DNA of 64,000 bases from Galaxea fascicularis. Taxonomy: Eukaryota > Cnidaria > Anthozoa > Scleractinia > Euphylliidae. The stretch covers positions 34,428,415 to 34,492,414 of the forward strand of contig OX419336.1 of the NCBI GenBank assembly GCA_948470475.1. The letters are read 5' to 3'. Both the position numbers and the translations under genes were made by a program. The notes under the pieces were generated by a model. That model made no database searches and had not been told where the DNA came from. It saw nothing but the letters and a program-made list of their open reading frames with translations. Of this stretch, positions 1-12,800 are shown piece by piece. Every line of letters starts with the position of its first letter. Position 1 is the stretch's first letter.

Positions 1-94
1 CGGGTATGTTGATTTGTAAGTAGTACCGCAAGAGGCAAGAGGCGCCGGTGACGGCAGGGAAAGCGGTGATGAACCTCCAGGAAAAAGAATCTGT

Positions 95-132
<38 letters not shown>
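95..132. repeat. (AATC)n microsatellite, probable LINE 3' tail
   Basis: About nine uninterrupted AATC units directly abut the LINE 3' end. They read as TTGA units on the LINE sense strand. Confidence 0.9.
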
Positions 133-636
133 CTTTATTTAAATGTCGAAAGACCGCCTAGCCAGGGAGAAATCTCCCTTACTAATATGGGGACATTCTA
201 AAATTAAATTAAAATAAATAAATAGTTACTAGTAATAAAAAAAACTATGTACGATAAGATATAAAAACTATTTACAATAAATTACAATTTAAACCTAAAA
301 AGCCATAAAATAATAAAATTTCTTTTCTTTAAAATTATAACTATATTTTAAGAAGAGCACAGGCCACAACCTCTGCACCCATCGTCAATTAATTCACTTA
401 AGTTAAGATCTCTTATTCGTTTTTTAAAAACATTAAGGGATTCTGCGTCCCTATTATTCTTAGGAAGTTTACTCCATAATTTTGGGCCTAAAAATCTAAC
501 AGAATGTTTTCCATGCGTGACAGTATTGAAACGAGGTAACGTAAAGTCAGATTGTCTTAAGTTATAGGTATTCGATTGTCGGCTAAAGATGTTCCTAATA
601 TATGAAGGGCAGAGCTCGAAGGAGTCATGTTAGTAT
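95..636 (-). mobile_element. 3' end of a non-LTR retrotransposon (L2/CR1-like LINE)
   Basis: On the minus strand a reading frame from about 636 down to the stop at 348-350 carries a typical C-terminal tail of LINE ORF2 proteins: YNLRQSDFTLPRFNTV, then GKHSVRFLGPKLWSKLP and a Cys-rich end (GCRGCGLCSS). Upstream of 636 the frame is broken by a stop. Downstream comes an AT-rich 3' UTR ending in ATTTAAATAAAG and a tandem TTGA/AATC repeat at 95-132. A short tandem-repeat tail of this kind is usual for L2/CR1-type elements. The copy is 5'-truncated; clade assignment is tentative. Confidence 0.75.
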
Positions 637-1518
637 GCAAGGTGGTTAAGTGTTTATATCACCAAGGGGTCATGTGGCTTAACTTTGCATAATAATACTT
701 ATATTATAATTATAATCCATCAAATATTGATCTAAAAGCATCACGCGTACGTGGCTGAATATGCCCCAGCCTTTATAGCTATTTACAGTTTTGGGGTTTC
801 TTTTTGTAACGTTTAACTCAGTGTTGAGTGAGTTTTTTAAACTTTGTTCTTACTGAAAAGTTTAAAACCAATTCGCAGGACCTTGTTTGAAATTCTCGGC
901 CTGAACCCAGACTTTATTTTGGGCGAGATCTTACAACACATCTCATGAACTGAATTGAAATTCCCTTGGTTCCATAAACAACAACCGAAAACAACGGTAA
1001 TCCTTATTTTAGAAATATTGTCTTTAAATAGGCCACGCTCGATTTTCGCCGCTCACTCACCGAAACAGAGGATGGCAACCATGCCTTTTAAAAAAATAAA
1101 ACCTTGCGGTTCATAACCCATTCCGTAAGTATAGTTCTGTTAACACTCTTAGGATGTTTTTTCGGGCTCTTCCCATGGGCTCTTCCACAATAACAATAAT
1201 TAACACAATGGGAATGTGGTAACACTAGAAAACGATTGTACTGAAAGTGGATTAAAAATTTACCCCTCCAGGCTTGTTGTTGTTCACTCTCGGGGGCTCG
1301 CTAACAACGACTGTACCGGGGGAAATGTACCGGGGAAGGAAAATACCTTTCTTCGGGCATCTCGCGCAAAATGCTCTTCCAGATAGATATTCGTTTAAAC
1401 GAAATATTAGAAAAATAGTGTTCGTGTTTCCAGTACAAACTGAGGAGACGAAGGGCTTCTTCTGATGTCCAATTGTACAGATTTTTGTTGCTTTTCTTCT
1501 CAGGGTCGGAAGCAAAAG

Positions 1519-1671
1519 ATAGAGAGATTAAGCACCACGATTACGGCAAACAGCAAACTGCTTCACGTTGAAAACGGCAAAAGGCAATGTGAAAAATGGC
1601 GGGAAAAATACGACGCGTGATCATCTCAGCCGTTTGCCGTTTGCCGTGAACGTGGTGCTTAATCTCTCTGA
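1519..1671. mobile_element. Hairpin MITE with AGAGAGATTAAGCACCACG termini
   Basis: The terminal inverted repeats AGAGAGATTAAGCACCACG and CGTGGTGCTTAATCTCTCT bound about 150 bp. There is a second internal inverted pair (CGGCAAAC / GTTTGCCG). No coding capacity is seen. Confidence 0.75.
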
Positions 1672-3312
1672 TGAATTTGCAGTCGACGTCAGCCGACACA
1701 CTGCTGTTTCAGTCGGACATCTTTATTTGTTGGTAAAGTGATTGACGTGTCACGGCTTGCGCGTTCCGTTCATTCTACACCACGCTGCAGAATAACCGAA
1801 TGGATTCTAAGGATTCCAGAATCAGAATAGGCAATAAAAAACGCGCCAAAATACATTCCAACTATTGCTATTCCAGAATGGCTCCCAAAAAAACGCGCCC
1901 CTGATCCTATAAAATAGAAATATTCTTGAGCCCACGAATATAATTACTATAGCCATTATTATACATTGAACTGGCTACCATTCTCTCTGATTGGCCGAAA
2001 GCGTACAGTACATCTCCGAAATCAGCACCTGTAACAGCATCTAGCTGCAGATTAATACAATAATCATGTCAAGGACACTCAAGGTCACTGGTAATCCTGT
2101 CTGACCGCGGTGCATGATATCATGTCTAGTTCGCGCGTTTTGTGTAGTTAAGCAAACTGAAGGCCAGGTTCCGTGTCGTGACAATTTTTTTCGTACAATG
2201 CATAAAAAAGCAAATGTTAGATTCGGTTTTTGTGATATCCAGGATAATCAAGGTACCGATAAGAAAAATCACTTACCTCGACCTTGATAATTCTGGATAT
2301 CACAAAAACCGAATCTAATAATTGTTTATGATTAAACTATAATCAGTTACTGATTATAGTTACCGATAAGGGCAGTTTTGCACGTCACGCGAACGAAAAC
2401 TACAGCTTACAAACGTTTTCAGACTTTTAAGTATGTACGATACTCTCTTAACGAACTTTGCACGATCCACAGGAGGGGAAATTTTCAACCTTAATCGGTG
2501 TATTTAAGCGTACAATATTTGAAACGTAATAGACCTCATTTAAAACTGTAAACGTGTGCGGGTTTTGGTTGCATGCAGTTACTACCCAGTTCATGGTTCA
2601 GGATATATCACAACCCCAAACTACAGTGCTATGTGGTACGCTTTAGCCAAAACTGAGGCATTAATAGCGAAGATTCTGCCGCTGTGGTGGCGTTTTGACG
2701 CTGGACAAAACAACAAAGTACAGCTGATGTCTGAGTCACTTTATATCTTTATTTACATAACTTACAATAAATTGCGTATTGACGTCACTGCACCATCCAG
2801 GTGCGCTACTACTGAAAAAGCCCTTCCTCGCGACCTTCGACAAGCCAACTAAAGCTACTCCATTGGAGATGCGGCAGAGTAATGATTTGATAGAACCGGA
2901 AAACCAAAACTTTTTAGACGACCGCAGATAGAAAAAAGACAAAATGGGATGGACTGTGGTCATAAAATGGAGACATCAACGTTGGCTGCGAGGATGACAC
3001 AATGAATAAATTTGCAGATACAACCGCAGTTTGGACAAGCCAGGGTGATACTAAGAGAGGGTTTGGTCCCTGTCTCGTCTTTGTGGGGACATGACAACTT
3101 GGAAGCTTGTAATGGCCTACAGACCACTCACTGTTGAACTGAGTAGGGACAGTCGCGAGAACCAGAAACAGTATTTCATGAAAACGCGTAATCAGACTCC
3201 TTGGTTCCAACAATTTACTAAGTTAAAATGTGCCTTCTATATAAATCCTCTGCATTCCAGTGTATTTGTAACATCACTTGCGCATAATTCTGTGTAATTC
3301 TACTAACATCTT
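1672..3312. other. Gene-poor stretch downstream of UBXN6
   Basis: Apart from the hairpin at 2217-2318 I see no gene here. The part nearest UBXN6 is probably its 3' UTR: a canonical AATAAA lies on the minus strand at 2748-2753, about 560 nt past the UBXN6 stop. Small open frames at 2556-2852 and 3091-3297 have no recognisable features. Confidence 0.5.
2217..2318. repeat. Near-perfect 38-bp inverted repeat (hairpin)
   Basis: The arms 2217-2254 and 2281-2318 are reverse complements apart from about three bases around the middle (GGATAATC versus GAATTATC), with a 26-nt loop. This is probably a small fold-back element. A shorter palindrome of the ATAATCAGT type follows at about 2336-2362. Confidence 0.7.
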
Positions 3313-6300
3313 TCACCTTAGCTCTTGTACCAGTTGCAATAATTCAGGTTTGAGAAACACATTTTGCTCTACTTCCCCTTGAGCGGCTAGAATATCTTTC
3401 ATAACAGCTGGGTCCCACTTGAAATTCACCACAGCCGCAGGGACCTGCGGACAAATCATCACAATTACAGTCTACGTTTCTCTTGCAGCTTATTCTATTC
3501 GCTGGCCTTTGTTTGTTTGTTTTTTTTCTTTTTAAAGCGTTTTTCAATCTTGTGTCGAAAGCAAATCTACGTTACTTTAGTTTCACTCTGTGATTGGTTG
3601 GCAAAACTGACGTAACTTTGTCAACCAATGAGAAGCAAATCAAACCCCAGTCGTGACCTGCCAGCAGGCATTTTCCCGCGCTTGGCGCCGGTTACATGTA
3701 TTATTCTGATTGGTTCTCTACTGCCTCCATTTGATGCATTGTTTGTAAGACTAAGTGCTTTGTATGTGGTTTAGTTTTGGTTTAACGATACTCAAAAGTG
3801 CAATTCAAAACAGCTCTGGTTTGAATACTTCGCACTACTAACAAGTTCGGTGCTGTAATATAATCTATACACGGAGTAATGTCATCCAATTTACTTTGCC
3901 AATTTCAAAGGCAACATAGCCACCTACCAATCAAAGAACTTCATGGGTTTTTGGTCTGACTGAATTGCATGACAAAATGAATTCGTTACTATCCGTCCGA
4001 AATCACCGGTGTTAGAAAATAACACCTTACTAACAGAATGACATCATAGTTACTACTAATGCACCTATCAATGTTTAGACGGAGAGGGGGGGGGGGTACG
4101 GGCAAAGGTGCGTCATTTGAATTTTCTTGCAATTTTTTGGTCAAATTCCCGACCCTTGGGACTGGAAATAGTTTAACAATCCTTTATAATATTTGAACTT
4201 TAATTAGTACAAGTGGTCAAATTCCCCAGAGAGGGGACAACAGAAGTGTTCAAATGCCGCATCTTTGCCCGTACCCCCCCCCCCCCCCTCTCCGTCTAAA
4301 CATTGATAGGTGCATAACTATGATGACATTGAGAGAATCACGATATCACTTTAGCCAGCAATGGAACTGGTGAGGGTGACGGTTCAATAGGGTCCCAACA
4401 CGGTGAATCATTCACTAATAATCAATTCAAAACACTCGCTGATTAGGTTGGGTAACTAAACAGCCGTAAGATATAAACGTTACAAATAGTACAACTTCAG
4501 TTATCTTGCCACTGTGGACAGTCATGTAACAAAACACAATAAGGACAAAAATTTTAGCTATATTAGGAATTAAAAAGCTTTGTGAACTACCACCCTCACC
4601 AAGCCAAGGTCCACAAGTGAAGCGTTCTCGTCTGTCAGTTGCCCGGTGGTCTCCGACAAAACGAAGGGCTGCCAGTCAGACACGAGTGACTGCCGAACGA
4701 ACTCGGACACATCCCGAAGTTTTTCCCGCGAGTAAAACGTTCCTAACGACAAAACAAAACAAGCAAATAACCAAAATTTAAGAGTGTTTTGAGTGAGTTT
4801 TGCTGAAAACTACGAAGACATAGGCTAAAACCAACAAACAAAAGCCATCAAAATGGCAAAACAACGCAATAAAATCAAAAGCATACCTTGAAGAATGATG
4901 CCGTCGGGAAAACGAATCCTGATCAAGGTAAAACGGTAAATCTTGGACGGGCGTTTGTCAGCTTCACGCATGGCTCGAGTTCTGAGCTGAGAACAGCGTT
5001 CAATTTCCTCAGTTCTGATTGAAAGGCAAATCAAACAATGAATAAATAATAGAGCAACTAACAACTTTAAAAACCAAACACGAAGTTATCAAACTGACCA
5101 ATCACAGCAAACGTTAAGAGGACATATTTAACCCCTTACGTCCAATAGTGACCAGCATTTAACTTCTCGTTACCATACAGCATACAGGACATGAGAAAAC
5201 AAGAAATGATCACCAGGGGCCCGTTTCTCGAAACTCGCGAAGCTCTTCGAGTCTATTTCGGACGCTATAATTTCCTACCGATCTCGAAAACGAAGATGTG
5301 TTAAGGCATGAAATTTTACAGTAGATCTGCTCTTTCGTTACTTGAAATCGTGGTAAAAGGCCAGGATTTTAGAATAAGGGGATCGCAGTTTTTAAAATGC
5401 CTTTTTGGGCCCGAAAAGTTTACGGTACTTTCGAGAAACGAGCCCGAGGGATCAGTTGAGTTAAAGTTTATACAAATTCTCCCCACATGAAGCATATGAA
5501 ATGCGTAAGAACTGAAAGGAGAATACACGTATTGATATTGCGGATCAACGACCTCGTTTTGGAGATCTCTTCATTCGCGTGTACTTATGTGTACTAATAA
5601 AAAAGCAGCTCGGCTTGCCTACTACGAGTGTCAACGTTTTATTGAATTGAGTCGAGGTCTTTTATTCTCCGAGAGAGATGAACAAAATTAAACTCGACAC
5701 TAAAGCGTACATACGTATCACTCCTCTGAGAAGAACGAAATATAACATCACTAAATTTCCTACAGTTAGGGATAAATTAAAATTCTTGAAGCTTGCTAGG
5801 GATGAAGGATAGGGATGGAGACCAGGGATGTTTCAAGCTATGCATTCACTCAGAACACTGGGTCCCAAACCTTGATATTTGTTCTCTCTTCACTTCTTCC
5901 GATGTCTTGTTGTAAAAGTCACTGGGGACTTCAAAATGGCTGGCAAGACTTGTGGGCTTGTAAACCTACAGCGAAAAATCAAATCATGCACATTACACGC
6001 AACAGCAAGCAACTTTAAAGTAAAGAGGATGAAGTCACCAAGTTTATAACAAACAGAGAAACAAAGAAAAGGGCGAACCAAGGATTAAGAACCAGAAAAT
6101 AATTTGCTTTTAGCCGAGGACAGATGGAGAGAATATCTATATAAGATGGTTTGTCTGTGTAGAAGCTGAAGAAAAAACTCACCTTTAAGCAACGATCAAG
6201 TTTTGGCTTCAAAGCTTCCGTGGAAAGCAAAACTTCCTTGAACACGTTCAGCTGTTCGCAGTCAGAACATTTCTCCTTGGGCATAATAAAAAATTTCTCT

Positions 6301-6594
6301 TCTGAATCTACAGGGAAAACAAGAGAATTGCGACCACGTAAGGAAAAATGAACGTGGTTGTAAAACGGTACCAACGTCATGGAGACATCGTTCCACTGAT
6401 CCATGCTGAAATGCTTCGGAGAACTTGGAAAACTTCGATTCTGGCTGGAAGAACACAAACCTCGCTGCATTTTGAAACGTTTTCTCGCTATCAGTGGCAG
6501 TATCAGTATTGGCATCGGTATCGTAATCATCATCACATAAAGCGTCATTAAGCCGACGACACACTAGGCGATATTATACGCCGGTAAAAGGCGG

Positions 6595-6630
<36 letters not shown>

Positions 6631-6788
6631 GGAGTTGTACATGAAACAATTTGGTTTTATGAACGGAGTTGCTAATGTAAATCGACCACCCTACAGGGAT
6701 TCTAAAAGCTGATGTTTCGAGCGTTAGCCCTTCGTCAGGATTCGCTCTTACGAAGGGCTAACGCTCGAAACGTCAGCTTTTAGAATCC

Positions 6789-6819
<31 letters not shown>

Positions 6820-9800
6820 CGTTTATAAAACCAATTTTTTTATTTTATTCGCCGATGGCGACGAATTTGAACGCCAACTGGACTGAGATGTACTTCAGTC
6901 CCGGACTGAAGTACATCAGGAGGAGGTTACTACTGACTTGTTTCTGGGGCCCAGAAACAAGTCAGTAGTAACCTCCTTTATACTCAGCAAGATAGGGTGA
7001 TATACGGAAGAAAGAGAGCAGTAAGTGAGAGCAAATGATGGCTACACCTGTCTACTGGTTAAAAATATCTGGCTAAAAGACTATTATTTTTAGTTTCTTA
7101 GTGTCTGGGTGTTGATTGCAGTACCTTCTACAGGCAGAACTTTGTCTTCAAACCCACAGGCAAGAAGGAATTGAATAGCTCCTCTGATCGGGGATACTCT
7201 CTCCTATAAGAAACAGAAATTTAATAGTAAATATAGTAGTTTACCAAAGAAACAGACGATAAAATTACAACCTGACTCAATTTCAGTACATTTAGAATCT
7301 GCCCAAACGCAAACACGTATAAACGAGAACGAAAACGCACGATTCACACTGATATTTAATGTAGGACGAAGTTGATTACCGTTTCTTGTACAGTTTAGAG
7401 TAATGGTTTTAGACAGCGATTCGAGCATTTTCCAATAATTTTTGTTTAATTTGCCGCATTTTATTTCACTCTACGTGAAAATCAAAATAAACAGTAGACC
7501 CTCACCTGAAAGACTTTATTGTTTTGTTTTATTTTTTGAAATTTCTCATCATCTGAGTTTTTGCAGATGTTATCAAGGTATCTGGAAGAGAGACAATTAG
7601 TTCTGTGAGAGGATGATCAAAAACCAATCAGTTAATATAACATTCAGCAAGCATTAATTAATATTGCAATGTAAACCTGGAAAAGAAAATTGTTAAGTGT
7701 ACTAATGTACACCTCTGACCAGACGGCTATGTTTCAGGTGATGCCTGCATTAACTTCAGGTTTATGTAGCTTGGGCTGACTTTTTGAGCAAGATAAAGAC
7801 AACAACTGTCAAGCAAGTTGCAAGTGGGTGACAACCCTCACAAACCTTGTTTGAGCAACACCAGCTTCCCCCGTTTTTTTAACCTATTGAAATGCACTTC
7901 CCAGAAATATTTGCTATAGGATGTCTACCGATTGCATGCAAAATCACCAGATTCCCGGAAGAATTTAGTTTTTGTCCCGTAACAGACCTCGTTAGAATTG
8001 TCACCCCCTGTTAAGATGATGCATGATTTTTACTGCTTGGCAAGCTAGCGCAAGGTAGAACAAGCGAGCATTGAGCTGCATTAATGTCACACTGTTTGAC
8101 ATGCTTAAAAAAATTCATTTCATTGCATCTGTTTGCAAGCTGAAACACGTAATTCACCATCAACGAGACCCCTGTTGTTCAATTAATACTTTCAGCACTA
8201 CTGGAATCTAAGGAAGCTCACGTATGCCTTACCTACAAAGTAGGTCAACACATGCCTTCACTTTCTCCTTGTCTTTGTTAAGAGAATAGATCATGGAACA
8301 AGAGGATGACAAAGACTCTTCACAATAATGCTGAAAAACAAATTGGTTTTCATGTAATGTTACGCAGTGTTCCAGATAAGCAGCGGGTCTCGGGTCAAAA
8401 ACCCGAGAAATCTGGCTCCCTGACCCGACACAGAGTTGTTAAGTAAGAAAATTAGGGAAGACCCGTGTCTTATGACCCCTTAAAAATTTTCCGTGACTCC
8501 CTAACTCTGAAAGTTAACTGGAACAATGGTTACGGTAATTAACTCAGCTTGAATCCTTACAGCTCACATTTAGTATTATACTTCAAACAGTCTAGGCAAC
8601 ACATGTACTTTTTGCTACTTAGGCTTTGGTTGAGGTTCATTGGCCATTCACCTATTGTCTGAACTGACCTGCATTCCATGCATCTTTCTACATTTGGCCA
8701 TGAATTTGTCAGCAAATATTTGATGCAACTGAATCTGGATATTTGGTAAATTTAAGGAGGAATGCCTGCTACCACATGGCCATAGTGCTCAATGAGTGGC
8801 TGTCAGCTTACCAAAACATATTAATTTGTACAGTATTCTTGTCATTCGAAGCCACATCCCACAAGTTTCACACTTTCATCACTTGTTTTATTCATGTGGA
8901 TTCTTGAGCCTGGGTATTAGCTATGCCATGCTGTTGAGGCTTAATAAGGCTGAAACAACTGTGCCGTGGCTACTAATACCAGCACTCAATTAAACTTTAT
9001 TTGGTAGATTTAAGGGGTAATACCCACTACCACATGGCCATAGTGCCCAATGAGTGGCTTTCAGCTTACCTAAACAAATGAATTTGTGTGGTATTCTTGT
9101 TACTTGAAGTCACATCCCACAAGCTTCACACTTTTATCTACCTACTTAGGGCCGATTTACACGGTACGATTTGTCGCGCACGTCTTGGTGTGTGCGACAC
9201 AACGTAGAACAAAGTTGTGCCGTGTGAATGCTCCTACAACCTCTCTCCGACAGACGCACGCCGCCTAAAATTTGTCGTAGGATTTTGAATCACGTTTTAA
9301 AACCATACGACATTCGTAGGTATAGGTAAATTGAATGACAAGTGTCGTATACGATTTTTTGCATGGCGCGAGCACCGCGCGCTACAGAAGTTGCATGCGA
9401 CAGTCGTAAGCAAAAATCGTACCGTGTAAATCGGCCTTTAGCCTCCCAGTATCAGAGAATCCATCCATGCCCGTATGAGAAAGTGGCAATAAAAAGTGCC
9501 ACTTAGGTGAAGTTAAAGGTATCAAGTTAGCACCTCCCACACCTATTTCAGTTCTGGCACTTTTGCAACTCTGTATTTCATAATTATATAACAAGGCATC
9601 ATCTTGCATTTTTACTCAGAATCTCCCCCATTTTATTCCACCTTGGAAACTGCTTCCACACCAAGCAAAAAATTAATCAGAATAAAATCTCAAAAATGTT
9701 TGCTCGCAGGCTACAAAAATGTTACATACCTTATCAAGGCATGCAGATAGGTGTGCATCAATTTCACTTTTTAAAGCTGAGGCTGGACATAAAGGACAAC

Positions 9801-12800
9801 TGAAATAAACTCCCTCTTGAGCTATTACTGTTGAAGAGTCTACTTCAGTTGGCTGTTAAAGTACAGAAAGCAACTTAAATTAGTCACATCACATTACATT
9901 CACAAAAAAAGCTTGGGAATCACTTTGGCTAGCTCAGGGTTTGTGTTCGCTATGTACCATAGCATGGATCGGATACATTTTCAATATGTGATGTCATCTC
10001 CAGCCTTTTGCCCAGTGGTTTGTTAGTTAACCGACTTGGACACCTAGCAACAGAAATGTTGAGTTACTTGTGTTGCTTTAATGGAACTAACACGGTGCCA
10101 TTACGTCACAATACCTTTATAGCAAGCACATGACCAAAGACAAACAACTGGGGCTGCGTGTAATTTTTAAGAAGGTGGGGATATGCAGAAGAAACCAGGG
10201 ATCGCAGCCATTAAGGTGGCTCAAAACAGTTTCCAGCACTTTCCAAGACATAGATTTTGATGGGTCATTATTACCACTCTTTATCAGTTGATGCTATAAT
10301 CATGGTATCAAAAAACTGCCCAATCATTTGTGAATACGTTGGTATTATTTTTGTGACACTATAGGTTGCCATAGCAACACTATGACCTGCTAAAAACACT
10401 CTTAATTTCAGCTTTAAGCGCTTACATTTCAAAAACGGCACGGTGAAATTTTTTCTTTTTATAGAATTTTGATAAGCAGGATGAGATGCAACTTTAAGCA
10501 AAGTTTAAATAAATTCCGTACGTGGAGTTCAGAGCCACCTTAAATTTTCGAAAATGTAAGGTGGCTCTGAACCCCATGTACAGAATTTGTTTAAACTTTG
10601 CCAAAAGTTACATCTCATCCTGCTTATCAAAATTCTCTAATAAGAAAAAAATTCACTGTGCCGTTTTTGAAATATAAGCGCTTAAAGCTGAAATTAAGGA
10701 TGTTTTTAGCAGGTCACAGTGTTGCTATGGTAATCTATAGTGTCACGAAAATAATACCAACATATTCACAAATGATTGGGAAGTTTTTTGATACCATGAT
10801 TGTAACATCAACTGATAAAGAGTGGCATTAATGACCCATCAAAATCTACGTCTAGGAAAGTGCTGCAAACTGTTTTGAGCCACCTTAAGATATGATCAAA
10901 AATGGATTATCACACTTGTTAAGAAGACAGTAACTGACCGCATGTTGCACGCGAGAGAGAGCGCGCGCAAGAGCTAAGATTTTTTTTTAAATTTGTTATT
11001 GCGTAAGCAAAGTGAAGCGTACGATTATGACATGTGCGACTGAACTTCTTTTGGGGAAGTCTTTTCTTGGTGGATTTTGTGTAAGCTGTAAGTTTTTCTA
11101 GCCACGTTTCCATTTGGGGGTTTGTTTTGCTTGGCCGATTAAACGGGTTTGGTTTTCAAAGAGCTTTCCATAATCGCTTCCGAACAACACTGTTTTTCTA
11201 TCAACTAGTCGTGGATCTAACTCAAAATACCTGGGAAAATATCTGGATCCCATGCCTTAAAGTGCACCTACCGGTAACCCAAAAATATTCTTTTTGCTTA
11301 TCTTTGCACCTGTTCGAAAAAAAATGAGCTTTTTGTGCCTTTTCAAACCAAATCTTGACTATTTATAGGCTATAAACGTTATAAGTCATCTGTCATGTGA
11401 CTGAGCTAGTAAGGGGCATAGGTCTATTGCTTACATGATGTCACAAACTGCTTTGCATGCATTTTTACAAAGACTTCATGCAATGCAAATCAGTTTGTGA
11501 CGTCAAGTAAGGAATAGACCCATGCCTCTTTCAGCCCAGTCGTGGGACAGATGAAGGCTAAATTTTCTAACTTTTACATCCTATAAAAAGTCAATATTTG
11601 GTTGAAATAGGTGCAAAACAGCGCAATATGTTTCAGACAGGTGCAAAGATTTTATATTTAAGTGAAAAAAATATTTTGGGGTCAGGAGCACTAATTAATC
11701 ACAGCCCTACAGAGCAGCCTTTTTTGTGAGCTGGTACTATTGACTAATCTTCAAGTAAATGATTAACAGTAGTTTATTATTCACCACAATAGAGGTGGCT
11801 AGTGGTGTATATACTAAACCAGTGAGTTAATAGAGCTCTAAAATGATGATTTTTCCTGTCAAAAATTATATAAAAAAATGCTGTTTCCTTTCTGAAAATT
11901 ACAATTTCCACACGCAAATGCTCGGAGGTGAAAAGCACTTACTATCCCGAGTTTGAGTAGCCAATCAGAGCATGCAAAAGACACCATCAGTTTTAGTATA
12001 CACTAATTAACAATTAGACCCATAGCCCTTGAGGGCAAAGGGTCTAATTGTTTTAGTATCACCCAACTAGTCGGACAAAAAAAGCAATTGTAAAGTTAGC
12101 AAATGCAAGTTGAAGAAATATTTATTTGGGAATAAAACGGTTTTCAAAACCAGCAAGTTTCGCTACTCGAGGACTATTACTAACAGTCCTCTAATAGCGT
12201 AGCCAATCAAAATGCAGGATTTGTATTAGTCCACTAGTTGGGTGATACTAAATAATATTATTCACCTAATATCCAAAACCAAGCAAACTACTTGAAAATG
12301 TTCCAATTATTATTATTATAATACTACCAGGTGGAAACAGACTCACCTCAACAGTAGATTGAGGTACATTCACAAGCGCTCTCCCCTGACAAGCTTGTTC
12401 ATGTGATATCTCACGTCTCACTGGAATTTTCACAAAGATAATAATGCTATTTTCTTTATTTGAACTGAGGCCATGTCACCAACATCACCCTTAAATGCTC
12501 ACTAAAATAGCTTATAATAAATGAAGCAGATATCCAATCCTTGTGGAAACCATGGAAAAGGTATTAAGATATAATATCATGGGGTTTGATCACATGAGGT
12601 TGTGCTGAAGGTTTAACTGTGAATTTCAGCTGTTGCCAAATAACATTAGGGTTGACATCATAAGATAAGATTAGAATGATAAAAACAGGGTTGTTACTAA
12701 TTTTCCAAGTATAGGTAGCTGGAAGGGAAGGTCAAAAAGTAGTCAGGGGCCAGGATCAAGCTACTGTGATACAGTTGATATACTGTTTTTCTATGAAAGT

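Noticed and set aside
95..132. CRISPR-like array
   Set aside because: A simple tetranucleotide microsatellite in a eukaryotic genome; no spacers. No CRISPR structure anywhere in the window.
1252..1515. Overlapping ORFs on both strands at 1252-1515
   Set aside because: No homology, splice sites or start context; antisense of each other.
4570..4752. UBXN6 ending at the stop at 4570 (…RVVVHKAF)
   Set aside because: A GTGAGG donor at 4599 and an exon at 3444-3313 restore the conserved C-terminus in frame.
6015..6548. 177-codon minus-strand ORF overlapping UBXN6 exon 8
   Set aside because: It only contains exon 8 (6307-6183) read through into the flanking introns.
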